Of a stretch of 64,000 nucleotides of DNA, positions 51,009 to 59,900 are shown in pieces. Within the stretch, counting starts at the first letter, position 1. Every line of letters begins with the position of its first letter. The DNA comes from Rugamonas rubra. Lineage in GTDB: Bacteria; Pseudomonadota; Gammaproteobacteria; Burkholderiales; Burkholderiaceae_D. The notes beneath the pieces were generated by a model. It ran no database searches. It was not told the origin of the DNA and worked only from the letters and a program-made list of their open reading frames with translations. The translations under genes were made by a program, and so were the position numbers. The stretch is taken from assembly GCF_900114705.1 (NCBI RefSeq), contig NZ_FOTW01000018.1, forward strand, positions 62,001 to 126,000. Direction: 5' to 3'.

Positions 51009-51045
51009 GCACGCTTGCTCAATAATCAAAACGAATGGCGCATCA

Positions 51046-51726
51046 ATGACGCAAATACTCATCGTGGAAGACAATCTGGACTACGCCGAAGAAATGGCCG
51101 AGTTCTTGACTGAGCTGGAACACGAAGTGCACATCACCAACAACGCCAGCGATATGTGGTCCGCGTTGAGCCAGGGGAATGTCGGCGTGGTGGTGCTGGA
51201 CCTGGGTTTGCCCGACGAGGACGGCTTCAACGTCATCCCCCGCATGCGCCAGCTATATCCGCAGATCGGCCTGCTGGTGCTGACCGGCCGGGTCGCCTTC
51301 GACAACCGCATCCTCGGCCTGCGCCTGGGCGCCGACCACTACCTGACCAAGCCGATCAAGTTCCCCGAGCTGGCCGCCCACATCGAGGCGCTCGACCGCC
51401 GCGTCGGCCCGCAGGACCCGGTGCCGTTGCCCAGCAAGTGGACGCTGAAGGTCAGCGCCCGCCAGCTCGAGCTGCAGGGCATGGCGATCACGCTGACAGA
51501 AAAGGAATGCAACTTCCTCCACTTGCTGACCATTAACACCCGGCCCGTGCCGCGCCAGGTCATCGTGGCCGGCATCGGCGGCGACGATCCGGACGCCGGC
51601 CGCCGCGTCGACATGCTGGTGTATCGTTTACGCAAAAAAGCCCGCACCGGCCTCGGCCAGGACCTGCCGCTGCGCAGCGCCTACGGCGAAGGCTACTCCC
51701 TCTCTGCCAGCTTCAACCTCTCGTAA
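51046..51726 (+). CDS. Response regulator with winged-helix output domain
   Basis: The 226-residue product has a receiver domain (phosphoacceptor D52 in VVLDLGLPDEDG, T/S in LVLTGR, K in YLTKPIKF) and an OmpR-like C-terminal domain (ITLTEKECNFLHLLTINT, RVDMLVYRLRKKA, LRSAYGEGYSL). It follows the histidine kinase gene with 37 bp between. The ATG at 51046 starts MTQILIVEDN; a longer frame overlaps the kinase gene. Its targets are unknown; the TGTAAG repeats at 32254 would suit this regulator class but no link is shown. Confidence 0.92.
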   Translation: MTQILIVEDNLDYAEEMAEFLTELEHEVHITNNASDMWSALSQGNVGVVVLDLGLPDEDGFNVIPRMRQLYPQIGLLVLTGRVAFDNRILGLRLGADHYLTKPIKFPELAAHIEALDRRVGPQDPVPLPSKWTLKVSARQLELQGMAITLTEKECNFLHLLTINTRPVPRQVIVAGIGGDDPDAGRRVDMLVYRLRKKARTGLGQDLPLRSAYGEGYSLSASFNLS

Positions 51727-51911
51727 ACCTTTCGACAAGCTTGCTTGATGCTTCTGCCAAGCTTGCATTTCGCTTTGCCGAAATGAATTCTCCGGTGGTG
51801 GGAATGTGAGAGTTTCCCCATGCAATCCGTGACGTAGTATGAACTTTCCAAGCGCCAATTAAGTGTCTACATTTGACATCGCGGCGCTCGTCAGTCTCAG
51901 GGAGAGCTCGT

Positions 51912-53618
51912 ATGAAATTTGCAGATTTGAAGATCGGTATGCGTTTGGGTGGCGGTTTCGGCCTGGTCATGTTGCTGATGGTGGCGATGGCGGCGGCCGG
52001 CATCTGGCGCCTGCAGGCGGTCGGCCAACTGAGCGAGGAGATGGTCGGCAGCGCCATGCTGAAGGAGCGCCTGACCGCCGAATGGCACAACCTCATCAGC
52101 GTCAGCGGCGTGCGCGTGATCGCCTACGCCAAGAACGCCGAGCAGGCCGAATCGAAGGCCGAGAGCGACAAGGCGGCCGCCACCCGCGCCCGCGTCAACG
52201 AGATCCAGAAGCAGCTCGAACCGATGCTGGTCAGCGAGCAGGAGAAGACCCTGCTGGAGGCCGTGTCCGCCGTGCGCAAGCAATACGCCGCCACGCGCGA
52301 CCAGGTGTTCAAGCTGAAGAAGGGCGGCGACATCGACGGCACGCGCAAGCTGGTCGACGACAAGCTCGAACCGCAGTTCATCGCCTATCTGGCCAACGTC
52401 GAAAAGATCGGCCAGTACGAGGCCGGCGTCGGCCGCGCCCTGGCCGCACAGGTGCAGGAGCAATACCACCAGGGCCAGACCTTCCTGCTGGCGCTGGCCG
52501 GCGGCGCCCTGCTGCTCGGCTCCTGGTTCGCCTACGTCATCACCCACTCGATCACCGCGCCGCTGCACAAGGCGGTGAAGATCGCCCAGACCGTCGCCGC
52601 CGGCGACCTCAGTAGCAACATCGACGTGCGCAGCCGCGACGAGGCCGGCATGCTGCTGCAAGCCTTGAAGGAGATGAACGCCAGCCTGGTCAGCATCGTC
52701 GGCCAGGTGCGTGGCGGCACCGACACCATCGCCACCGCCTCCAGCCAGATCGCCAGCGGCAACCTCGACCTGTCCTCGCGCACCGAGCAGCAGGCCAGCT
52801 CGCTGCAGCAGACCGCCTCGTCGATGGAGCAGCTGACCGCCACCGTCAAACAGAACGGCGACAACTCGCGCCAGGCCCACACGCTGGCGCTGACCGCCTC
52901 CGAGGTGGCGCTCAAGGGCGGCGCCGTGGTCAACCAGGTGGTCGACACGATGGGCATGATCAACGAGTCGGCGCACAAGATCGTCGACATCATCACCGTC
53001 ATCGACGGCATTGCCTTCCAGACGAATATCCTGGCCTTGAACGCCGCCGTCGAGGCGGCCCGCGCCGGCGAGCAGGGCCGGGGCTTCGCCGTGGTCGCCA
53101 GCGAGGTGCGCAACCTGGCCCAGCGCAGTGCCGCCGCCGCCAAGGAGATCAAGACCCTGATCGGCGACTCGGTCGACAAGGTCGAGCTGGGCGCCCGCCT
53201 GGTCGAGCAGGCCGGCACGACGATGAAGGAGATCGTCGTCCACGTGCGCCACGTGACCGACATCATCGGCGACATCACCACCGCCAGCACCGAGCAGACC
53301 GTCGGCATCGAGCAGATCAACCAGGCCATCGCCCAGATGGACCAGGTGACCCAGCAGAACGCCGCCCTGGTCGAGGAGGCGGCGGCCGCCGCCGCCCAGC
53401 TGCAGGAGCAGAGCTTCGCGCTGGCCGAGGTGGTCAGCGTGTTCCAGCTGAGCGGCAACCGGACGACGCGGCCGAGCGCGCCGGCCCTCGCCGCGCCGCC
53501 TGTGCGGCTGGCCGTGGCGCGCCCGCAAGCGGCGCGCAAGCCGGCCGGCAAGGCCTTGGCGGTCAGCCAAACGGCCAGAAGCGCCGCCGCCAAGGCGCCG
53601 GAGTGGGAGGAGTTTTGA
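51912..53618 (+). CDS. Methyl-accepting chemotaxis protein
   Basis: The 568-residue product has a short cytoplasmic start, TM1 (about 10-32), a four-helix-bundle periplasmic sensor (33-190), TM2 (about 192-215), HAMP (216-268), and a signalling domain with the IDGIAFQTNILALNAAVEAA tip and GRGFAVVASEVRNLAQ. It ends PEWEEF, a CheR/CheB docking pentapeptide of the WxxF type. The ATG at 51912 has AGGGAGAG upstream. It lies behind the two-component genes but with its own 185-bp leader. Confidence 0.95.
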   Translation: MKFADLKIGMRLGGGFGLVMLLMVAMAAAGIWRLQAVGQLSEEMVGSAMLKERLTAEWHNLISVSGVRVIAYAKNAEQAESKAESDKAAATRARVNEIQKQLEPMLVSEQEKTLLEAVSAVRKQYAATRDQVFKLKKGGDIDGTRKLVDDKLEPQFIAYLANVEKIGQYEAGVGRALAAQVQEQYHQGQTFLLALAGGALLLGSWFAYVITHSITAPLHKAVKIAQTVAAGDLSSNIDVRSRDEAGMLLQALKEMNASLVSIVGQVRGGTDTIATASSQIASGNLDLSSRTEQQASSLQQTASSMEQLTATVKQNGDNSRQAHTLALTASEVALKGGAVVNQVVDTMGMINESAHKIVDIITVIDGIAFQTNILALNAAVEAARAGEQGRGFAVVASEVRNLAQRSAAAAKEIKTLIGDSVDKVELGARLVEQAGTTMKEIVVHVRHVTDIIGDITTASTEQTVGIEQINQAIAQMDQVTQQNAALVEEAAAAAAQLQEQSFALAEVVSVFQLSGNRTTRPSAPALAAPPVRLAVARPQAARKPAGKALAVSQTARSAAAKAPEWEEF

Positions 53619-53759
53619 CGCTGGCTAAAATGGAACAGCGCGGATTCTCCGCTTGGGCGCGAGGGTCTGTGCTGCCACCAGCTTGCCAATCAATTGCTAC
53701 AGATGGATGGCGCATCGTCCATATTCATCTGGCCGGCTCTACGTCGCCGGGGAAACCGC

Positions 53760-54692
53760 TCAGTCGGCTTTGGCTTCAGCCTCGATACGCGCGCGAATGC
53801 CGGTGACGATCTCAGTCACCAGACCCGCGACGTCGCGCTGTTCACGGACACGATGGTCTTCATCGTCGGGGGCCAATCCAAGCAGGAACTGAGCTGCCGC
53901 GACTGATCCATTGCGCTCATAGCCTTCCACACCGTCGCCGTCACAAAAACGACTCTCAAGCCGGTCAAGGGCATCCAAAATCGCGTCAGTGTGCTTCCCG
54001 GTCCGGTAGCGTGCGACGACCTCGTCGACGATTTGCGCGGGCTTGCCGGCATACCTCAATACATGGACAAGGTCGCCGGCATCCTTGTTTTCCCCTCGCT
54101 GGTCGAACGAAATCGCTTTAAGTACAATGAAGGCCGTTGCGTCCGCGTGGCGAATCACCTCGGTCGAGATACCGCTGCCGCCGAGTAGTTTGGCCGTGAC
54201 CTTTTTTTCCCGATACCATTCGTGCACCACGTTGGCGTGCCGGATGCCCAGCGCCGAAACCTTCTCATCCTCGATCGAAACGGGTTTCCCCTCCTGCGAC
54301 TCGTCCACCGCGTTGTGCAGGAAATCCACCACGACGGTGATATGTTCGGCGGCCTTGCATTCCCATTGCCAGCCGCTCGGGGATTGTGTACCTGGTCTCT
54401 GATGGCGTACGAAGCCACGGGCTTTTAGCTGATCGGCCAGCGAGGCGTAGCCCTCGCCCTCGGCGATAACTTTCAGGTTGAAAACGATATCGACATCGGT
54501 CGTCCCGGCATGAGCCGGCACGTCCGGCGGAGACTCTGGCGTGAGATAGCGCGGCACCAGGCCACCCACAAGACGGACCGAGTCCTTCAGCGTTCCAAGG
54601 GCGTTGAGCAGGGTCACCAATACTCGTTCACACGCATCCGTTTGCGCGGTATTGTAGCCATCGGCTGTTTTTGGTTTGGCTACAGTGGCCAT
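53760..54692 (-). CDS. Nucleotidyltransferase of AbiEii-like type
   Basis: The 310-residue product carries a nucleotidyltransferase signature: VRLVGGLVPRYL near 40 and TTDVDIVFNL near 65 (GG then DxD), and a later VVVDFLHN strand that can supply the third acidic residue. It resembles MNT/AbiEii-type proteins that modify tRNA or proteins in type IV toxin-antitoxin systems. It starts 1 bp after the stop of its upstream partner. Base composition is lower in GC than the flanks, suggesting transfer. Toxicity is inferred. Confidence 0.75.
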   Translation of the reverse strand: MATVAKPKTADGYNTAQTDACERVLVTLLNALGTLKDSVRLVGGLVPRYLTPESPPDVPAHAGTTDVDIVFNLKVIAEGEGYASLADQLKARGFVRHQRPGTQSPSGWQWECKAAEHITVVVDFLHNAVDESQEGKPVSIEDEKVSALGIRHANVVHEWYREKKVTAKLLGGSGISTEVIRHADATAFIVLKAISFDQRGENKDAGDLVHVLRYAGKPAQIVDEVVARYRTGKHTDAILDALDRLESRFCDGDGVEGYERNGSVAAAQFLLGLAPDDEDHRVREQRDVAGLVTEIVTGIRARIEAEAKAD

Positions 54693-54693
54693 A

Positions 54694-55764
54694 TTACATA
54701 TTCAGTTGATACTGTCGAAGTTGTGCCGCGAGTTCTTTGTTCCTGCCTTTGCCATCGAGTAAATCAAGATACAGGATAAACGGATTGGCGCACCGCGATC
54801 CGGTCAACCCATGCTCATTCGTGAATAAGGTGCTGGCGCCGGTCCGCTCTATCAAGGTAACATTTGCACCCTTCTCGGCGGACTTCAAGCCGAGTGAGGC
54901 GGCGTAACGGTGTGCCTCGCCAGGTGGAACGATGAGATCGACAGTATCCGTACGGGTCAGATGCGGCACCACCAAATTGGCGGCAGCCGATCCGGTAAAG
55001 ATCGCGCCGTTCGTCCCCGCAGCGCGTAACTTATCCGCGAGCTGGCCGATCAGGTCGTTGGCGTCGGATAAGTAGAAGTACCACTTCGTTTTCGGCGCTT
55101 TTTGCTCGCGCCAAGCGTCCACCCAAGCGTCGAGTAACTCGGCGGGGTGCGACACTTTGCGCCGCAGCGTTCGTCCGCTGCCCTCGCTTGCAATCCATTC
55201 CCGTCGCTCCAGCTCGGCGAGCACTGTGGACACTGTGTAGGTCGAGGTCTTTGACAATTCAGCGAGTGCCAGCCCGCTTTGGAAGCTGTTGTGGGCATAG
55301 AGCAAAGCGAAAATCACCTGTTCCCTTGCACCGGTAAACAACGGCACGATGCCGCGACGTAGCGTCGGCTTGGACGGCCGCTCGATATCGATGAGCCATT
55401 CCTCATGCCTCAAATAGAATGTGCCGTTGGCTTCAAAATAGGCTAGTCCGTGACGCCGCAAGTCAGCCTTCGCACCGTTGCTGAGGTGCTCCGCCGCCAC
55501 CATCAGGATGATGTCCCGGGCTTTGCTATTGTCCTTGTGAAAGTTCTCAAGTTGCCACGCAGCATCGCGAACATCTCTCGGATAGGCTTGGCGCAACAAC
55601 TCGATGGCCAGGCGTCGGTGGCCAGAGGGCGAGGAAACATGCATCAGACAATCCAGCCGTCCGCCGCAGTGCGACACTTCGAACACCGGCTCCTCGGTGG
55701 CGATGCCGGCGCGTTCAAGTGCGCCGGAAAGCGATTTGACTAAATTTTCATCACGGATAGACAT
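54694..55764 (-). CDS. AbiEi-like winged-helix protein with a degenerate nuclease-like N-terminal domain
   Basis: The 356-residue product has three parts. Residues 1-130 resemble the PD-(D/E)xK-like domain found at the N-terminus of many AbiEi-family proteins (RLDCLMHVSSPSGHRRLAIELL ... GLAYFEANGTFYL), but the ExK pair reads ELLRQ, so it is probably inactive. Residues about 165-225 form a winged helix (LAELSKTSTYTVSTVLAELERREWI). The C-terminus contains FTGSAAANLVVP and DTVDLIVP, similar to an AbiEi substrate-like fold. It is the first gene of the pair and would be the antitoxin and autoregulator. Confidence 0.72.
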   Translation of the reverse strand: MSIRDENLVKSLSGALERAGIATEEPVFEVSHCGGRLDCLMHVSSPSGHRRLAIELLRQAYPRDVRDAAWQLENFHKDNSKARDIILMVAAEHLSNGAKADLRRHGLAYFEANGTFYLRHEEWLIDIERPSKPTLRRGIVPLFTGAREQVIFALLYAHNSFQSGLALAELSKTSTYTVSTVLAELERREWIASEGSGRTLRRKVSHPAELLDAWVDAWREQKAPKTKWYFYLSDANDLIGQLADKLRAAGTNGAIFTGSAAANLVVPHLTRTDTVDLIVPPGEAHRYAASLGLKSAEKGANVTLIERTGASTLFTNEHGLTGSRCANPFILYLDLLDGKGRNKELAAQLRQYQLNM

Positions 55765-55799
55765 GGATTCTTTTCCCGGATAAATAATACAAAATTTAG

Positions 55800-55830
55800 T
55801 TACTTTAGCTATTCTTCATAGTTTAGCTGC
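55800..55830 (-). promoter_or_regulatory. Repeats upstream of the AbiE-like pair
   Basis: TTTAGCT occurs twice, 18 bp apart, about 40-65 bp before the AbiEi-like start, and a CTTTAGCG lies further up near 55869. AbiEi proteins often bind repeats in their own promoter, so this is a candidate operator. Confidence 0.35.
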
Positions 55831-55932
55831 GCAGATAAACTACCGCAATCAGCATAAGAAAGATCGAGCTTTAGCGGTTTCTTGTCAATGCCACCATGCA
55901 GATGACGTTTCGGTGGAAAGTAGCCGGGAGAC

Positions 55933-55990
55933 CAATTAGGGACAGAGTCGAAGGATTTTTTTCCGGACTCGAATTAATCGGGGACAGAGT
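55933..55990. repeat. REP-like sequence left of the RAYT gene
   Basis: Begins CAATTAGGGACAGAGTCGAA and ends AATCGGGGACAGAGT, with GACTC halves between that can pair. Its left end matches, as a reverse complement with two mismatches in 19, the right end of the repeat at 56831-56890. Confidence 0.7.
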
Positions 55991-56039
55991 AGTGCCGGCG
56001 CGGTAGAATCGCAGTATTCACTCCACTCCCCGCGTTCCC

Positions 56040-56741
56040 ATGGCCCGTCTTCCCCGCTTGATTGTTCCGTCCCAGCCGCACCACGTCATCCAGCGTGGCA
56101 ACAACGACCAGGTGATTTTCCACGACGCCGAGGATTATCAAGCCTTCCTCGGCTGGCTGCGCAGCGCCGCCAAGACCTACAAGGTGGCGCTGCACGCCTA
56201 TGTGCTGATGCCCGACCACCTGCATTTGCTGGTCACGCCGTCCGACGAGGACGGCCTGGGCCAGATGATGCAGTGGATAGGCCGCTACTACGTGCCCTAC
56301 TTCAACCAAAAATACGGCCGCAGCGGCACGCTGTGGCATGGCCGCTACAAGACCTCGCTGATCGACGCCGAGCAGTACTTCATGCCCTGCGCCCGCTTCA
56401 TCGAGTTCAACCCGGTGCGCGCCGGCCTGGTGGCCAGCGCGGCCGAGTATCCCTGGTCCAGCTACCAGCACCACGCCGGCATCCGCGTCGACGGCCTGAT
56501 CACCGACCACGCCAACTACTGGGCCTTGGGCAACACGCCGTTCCAGCGCGAGGCGGCCTATCTGGCCCTGACCGAGTACCCGCTGACGGCGGCCGAGGTG
56601 GAGGAGATCGGCAAGGCCGTGCTGAAGGGCTGGCCGCTGGGCTCGGAGAAGTTCAAGACCGAGTTGCAACTGCGCGTCAAACGCCAGGTGCTGCCGGCCA
56701 AGCGGGGCCGGCCTTTCAAGCAGGCGGCGCCGCAGGAATAG
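56040..56741 (+). CDS. REP-associated tyrosine transposase (RAYT, Y1 family)
   Basis: The 233-residue product has the single-strand HUH transposase fold: PSQPHHVIQRGNNDQ at the N-terminus, the metal-binding HUH pair in VLMPDHLHLLV (H60, H62), WHGRYKTSLIDAEQYFMPCARFIEFNPVRAGL near 101 with the catalytic tyrosine in this helix region, and a basic tail. RAYTs are thought to move or maintain REP palindromes. It is bracketed by inverted REP-like sequences. GC content is like the host, so it is a long-standing resident. Confidence 0.93.
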   Translation: MARLPRLIVPSQPHHVIQRGNNDQVIFHDAEDYQAFLGWLRSAAKTYKVALHAYVLMPDHLHLLVTPSDEDGLGQMMQWIGRYYVPYFNQKYGRSGTLWHGRYKTSLIDAEQYFMPCARFIEFNPVRAGLVASAAEYPWSSYQHHAGIRVDGLITDHANYWALGNTPFQREAAYLALTEYPLTAAEVEEIGKAVLKGWPLGSEKFKTELQLRVKRQVLPAKRGRPFKQAAPQE

Positions 56742-56780
56742 GGCGGCGCGCCGCGCCAAGCGACTAAACAATCCGCCAAA

Positions 56781-56815
56781 AACCGTGGCCAGCCGCCAGG
56801 CGCCACGGTTTTTTT
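56781..56815 (+). terminator. Intrinsic terminator after the RAYT gene
   Basis: AACCGTGG (56781-56788) pairs with CCACGGTT (56803-56810), followed by a T-run. The stem begins 39 bp after the stop codon. Confidence 0.85.
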
Positions 56816-56830
56816 GAAATTCCTACCACT

Positions 56831-56890
56831 ATGTCCCTATTAAATTTTTCCAGCGACTCGTGAAAAATTAATTCGACTCCGACCCTAATT
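56831..56890. repeat. REP-like sequence right of the RAYT gene
   Basis: Reads ATGTCCCTATTAAATTTTTC at the left and AATTCGACTCCGACCCTAAT at the right. The right end is the reverse complement of the left flank at 55933-55952 with two mismatches. It ends 7 bp before the gltB promoter. Confidence 0.7.
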
Positions 56891-56897
56891 GTTATTG

Positions 56898-56926
56898 TTG
56901 AACTTTCTGCTGCATTGCACTACTCT
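56898..56926 (+). promoter_or_regulatory. gltB promoter
   Basis: TTGAAC (56898-56903), a 17-bp spacer and TACTCT (56921-56926). The predicted leader to the gltB ATG at 56964 is about 30 nt and contains GGAG at a good distance. Confidence 0.55.
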
Positions 56927-56963
56927 AGGCTTTCGATATTCCAATATGCAGTGGAGAATGCCC

Positions 56964-59900
56964 ATGAAAGCCCAAGGTCTGTACGATCCGTCCAATGAAC
57001 ATGACGCCTGTGGCGTCGGTTTCGTCGCCCACATCAAGGGCAACAAGAGCCATTCCATCGTCGAGCAGGGTCTGCTGATCCTGAAGAACCTCGACCACCG
57101 GGGTGCCGTTGGCGCGGACGCGCTGATGGGCGACGGTGCCGGCATCCTGATCCAGATTCCCGACCAGTACTACCGCGACGAGATGGCCAAACAGGGCGTC
57201 GAGCTGCCGCCACCGGGCGAGTACGGCGTGGGCATGGTCTTCCTGCCGAAGGAAAACGCTTCGCGCATCGCCTGCGAACAGGAAATCGAGCGCGCCGTGC
57301 GCATCGAAGGCCAGGTCGTGCTGGGCTGGCGCAACGTGCCGGTCGACTGCGACATGCCGATGTCGCCCACCGTGCGCGCCAAAGAGCCGGTGATCCGGCA
57401 GATCTTCATCGGTCGCGGCCCGGACATCATGGTCACCGACGCGCTCGAGCGCAAACTGTATGTGATCCGCAAATCGTCGGGCCACGCCATCCAGGCGCTC
57501 AAACTGCTGCATGGTAAGGAATTCTTCGTGCCGTCGATGTCGGCGCGCACCATTGTTTACAAGGGCCTGCTGCTGGCCGACCAGGTCGGCGTCTACTATA
57601 AAGACCTGCAGGACGCCCGTTGCATCTCGGCGCTGGCGCTGGTGCACCAACGCTTCTCCACCAACACCTTCCCGGAATGGCCGCTGGCCCACCCCTACCG
57701 CCTGATCGCCCACAACGGCGAGATCAACACCGTCAAGGGCAACTTCAACTGGATGCGCGCCCGTGAAGGCGTGATGAAGTCGGCCGTGCTGGGCGAGGAC
57801 CTGCAGAAGCTGTTCCCGTTGATCTACGAAGGCCAGTCGGACACCGCCTGCTTCGACAACGCCCTCGAACTGCTGTTGATGGCCGGCTACCCGATCGCCC
57901 AGGCGATGATGATGATGATCCCGGAAGCCTGGGAAAATCACGGCACGATGGACGACAATCGCCGCGCCTTCTACGAATATCACGCCGCCATGATGGAACC
58001 GTGGGACGGCCCGGCCGCCATGGCCTTCACCGACGGCCGCTACATCGGCGGCACGCTGGACCGCAACGGCCTGCGTCCGGCCCGCTACATCGTCACCGAC
58101 GACGACCTGGTGGTGATGGCCTCGGAATCGGGCGTGCTGCCGATCCCGGAATCGAAGATCATCCAGAAATGGCGTTTGCAGCCGGGCAAGATGTTCCTGA
58201 TCGACCTGGAAGCGGGCCGCATCATCGACGATAAAGAGCTCAAGGACACCTACGCCAACGCCAAGCCCTACAAGGCTTGGATCAACGCCGTGCGCATCAA
58301 GCTGAACGAGATCAAGCTGAGCGAAAGCCAGCTGGCGCACAACCGCGTCAAGTACACCACCGCGCCGGGCGAGAAGGCCGTTGCCTCCGTGCTGGACCGC
58401 CAGCAAGCCTTCGGCTACACCCAGGAAGACCTGAAGTTCCTGATGGCGCCGATGGCCGTCGCCGGCGAGGAAGCCACCGGCTCGATGGGCAACGACTCGC
58501 CGCTGGCCGTGATGTCGAACAAGCTCAAACCTTTGTACAATTACTTCAAACAATTGTTTGCGCAAGTGACCAACCCGCCGATCGACCCGATCCGCGAGGC
58601 GATGGTGATGTCGCTGGTGTCCTTCATCGGACCGAAGCCCAACCTGCTCGACACCAACAACGTCAATCCGCCGATGCGTTTGGAGGTTTCCCAGCCGATC
58701 CTCGGCTTCGACGACATGGCCCGCCTGCGCGGCATCAGCCTGCATACCGGCGGCAAGTTCAAGTCGTATGAGCTGAACATCTGTTATCCGATCGCCTGGG
58801 GCAAGGAAGGCGTGGAGGCCTGCCTGGCCTCGCTGTGCGCCGAGGCGGTCGACGCCGTCAAGTCCGGCCACAACATCCTGATCGTCTCGGACCGCTCGAT
58901 CTGCAGCGACCGCGTCGCCATTCCGGCGCTGCTGGCCACCTCGACCATCCACCAGCATCTGGTCAGCAAGGGCCTGCGCGCCTCGACCGGCCTGGTCGTC
59001 GAGACCGGCTCGGCCCGCGAGACCCACCACTTCGCCCTGCTGGCCGGCTACGGCGCCGAGGCGGTCCATCCCTACCTGGCGATGGAAACCCTGATCGAAC
59101 TGGCCGCCGGCCTGCCCGGCGAGCTGTCCGGCGAGACGGCGATCTACAACTACACCAAGGCGGTCGGCAAGGGCCTGATGAAGGTCATGTCGAAGATGGG
59201 CATTTCGACCTATATGTCCTACTGCGGCGCACAGATCTTCGAGGCCATCGGTTTGAACAAGTCGCTGGTCGACAAGTACTTCAAGGGCACCGCCTCGAAC
59301 GTCGAGGGCATCGGCGTGTTCGAGGTGGCCGAGGAGGCGCTGCGCCTGCACCACCTGGCCTTCGGCGACGATCCCCTGCTGGCCAACAACCTCGACGCCG
59401 GCGGCGAATACGCCTTCCGCGTGCGCGGCGAGGACCACCTGTGGACGCCGGACGCCATCGCCAAGCTGCAACACTCGACCCGCAGCAACAACTTCTCCAG
59501 CTACAAGGAGTACGCCCAGCTGATCAACGACCAGAGCCGTCGCCACCTGACCCTGCGCGGCCTGTTCGAGTTCAAGCTCGACCCGACCAAGGCGATCCCG
59601 CTCGACGAGGTCGAATCGGCCAAGGAGATCGTCAAGCGCTTCGCCACCGGCGCCATGTCGCTCGGCTCGATCAGCACCGAGGCGCACGCCACGCTGGCGG
59701 TGGCGATGAACCGCATCGGCGGCAAGTCCAACACCGGCGAGGGCGGCGAAGACCCGGCCCGCTACACCATGGAGTTGAAGGGCATCAAGATCAAGCAGGG
59801 CGAGACCATGGCCTCCATCGTCGGCAAGGAGCAGATCGTCGTCGACATCCCGCTGCAGGCCGGCGACTCGCTGCGCTCGCGCATCAAGCAGGTGGCCTCG

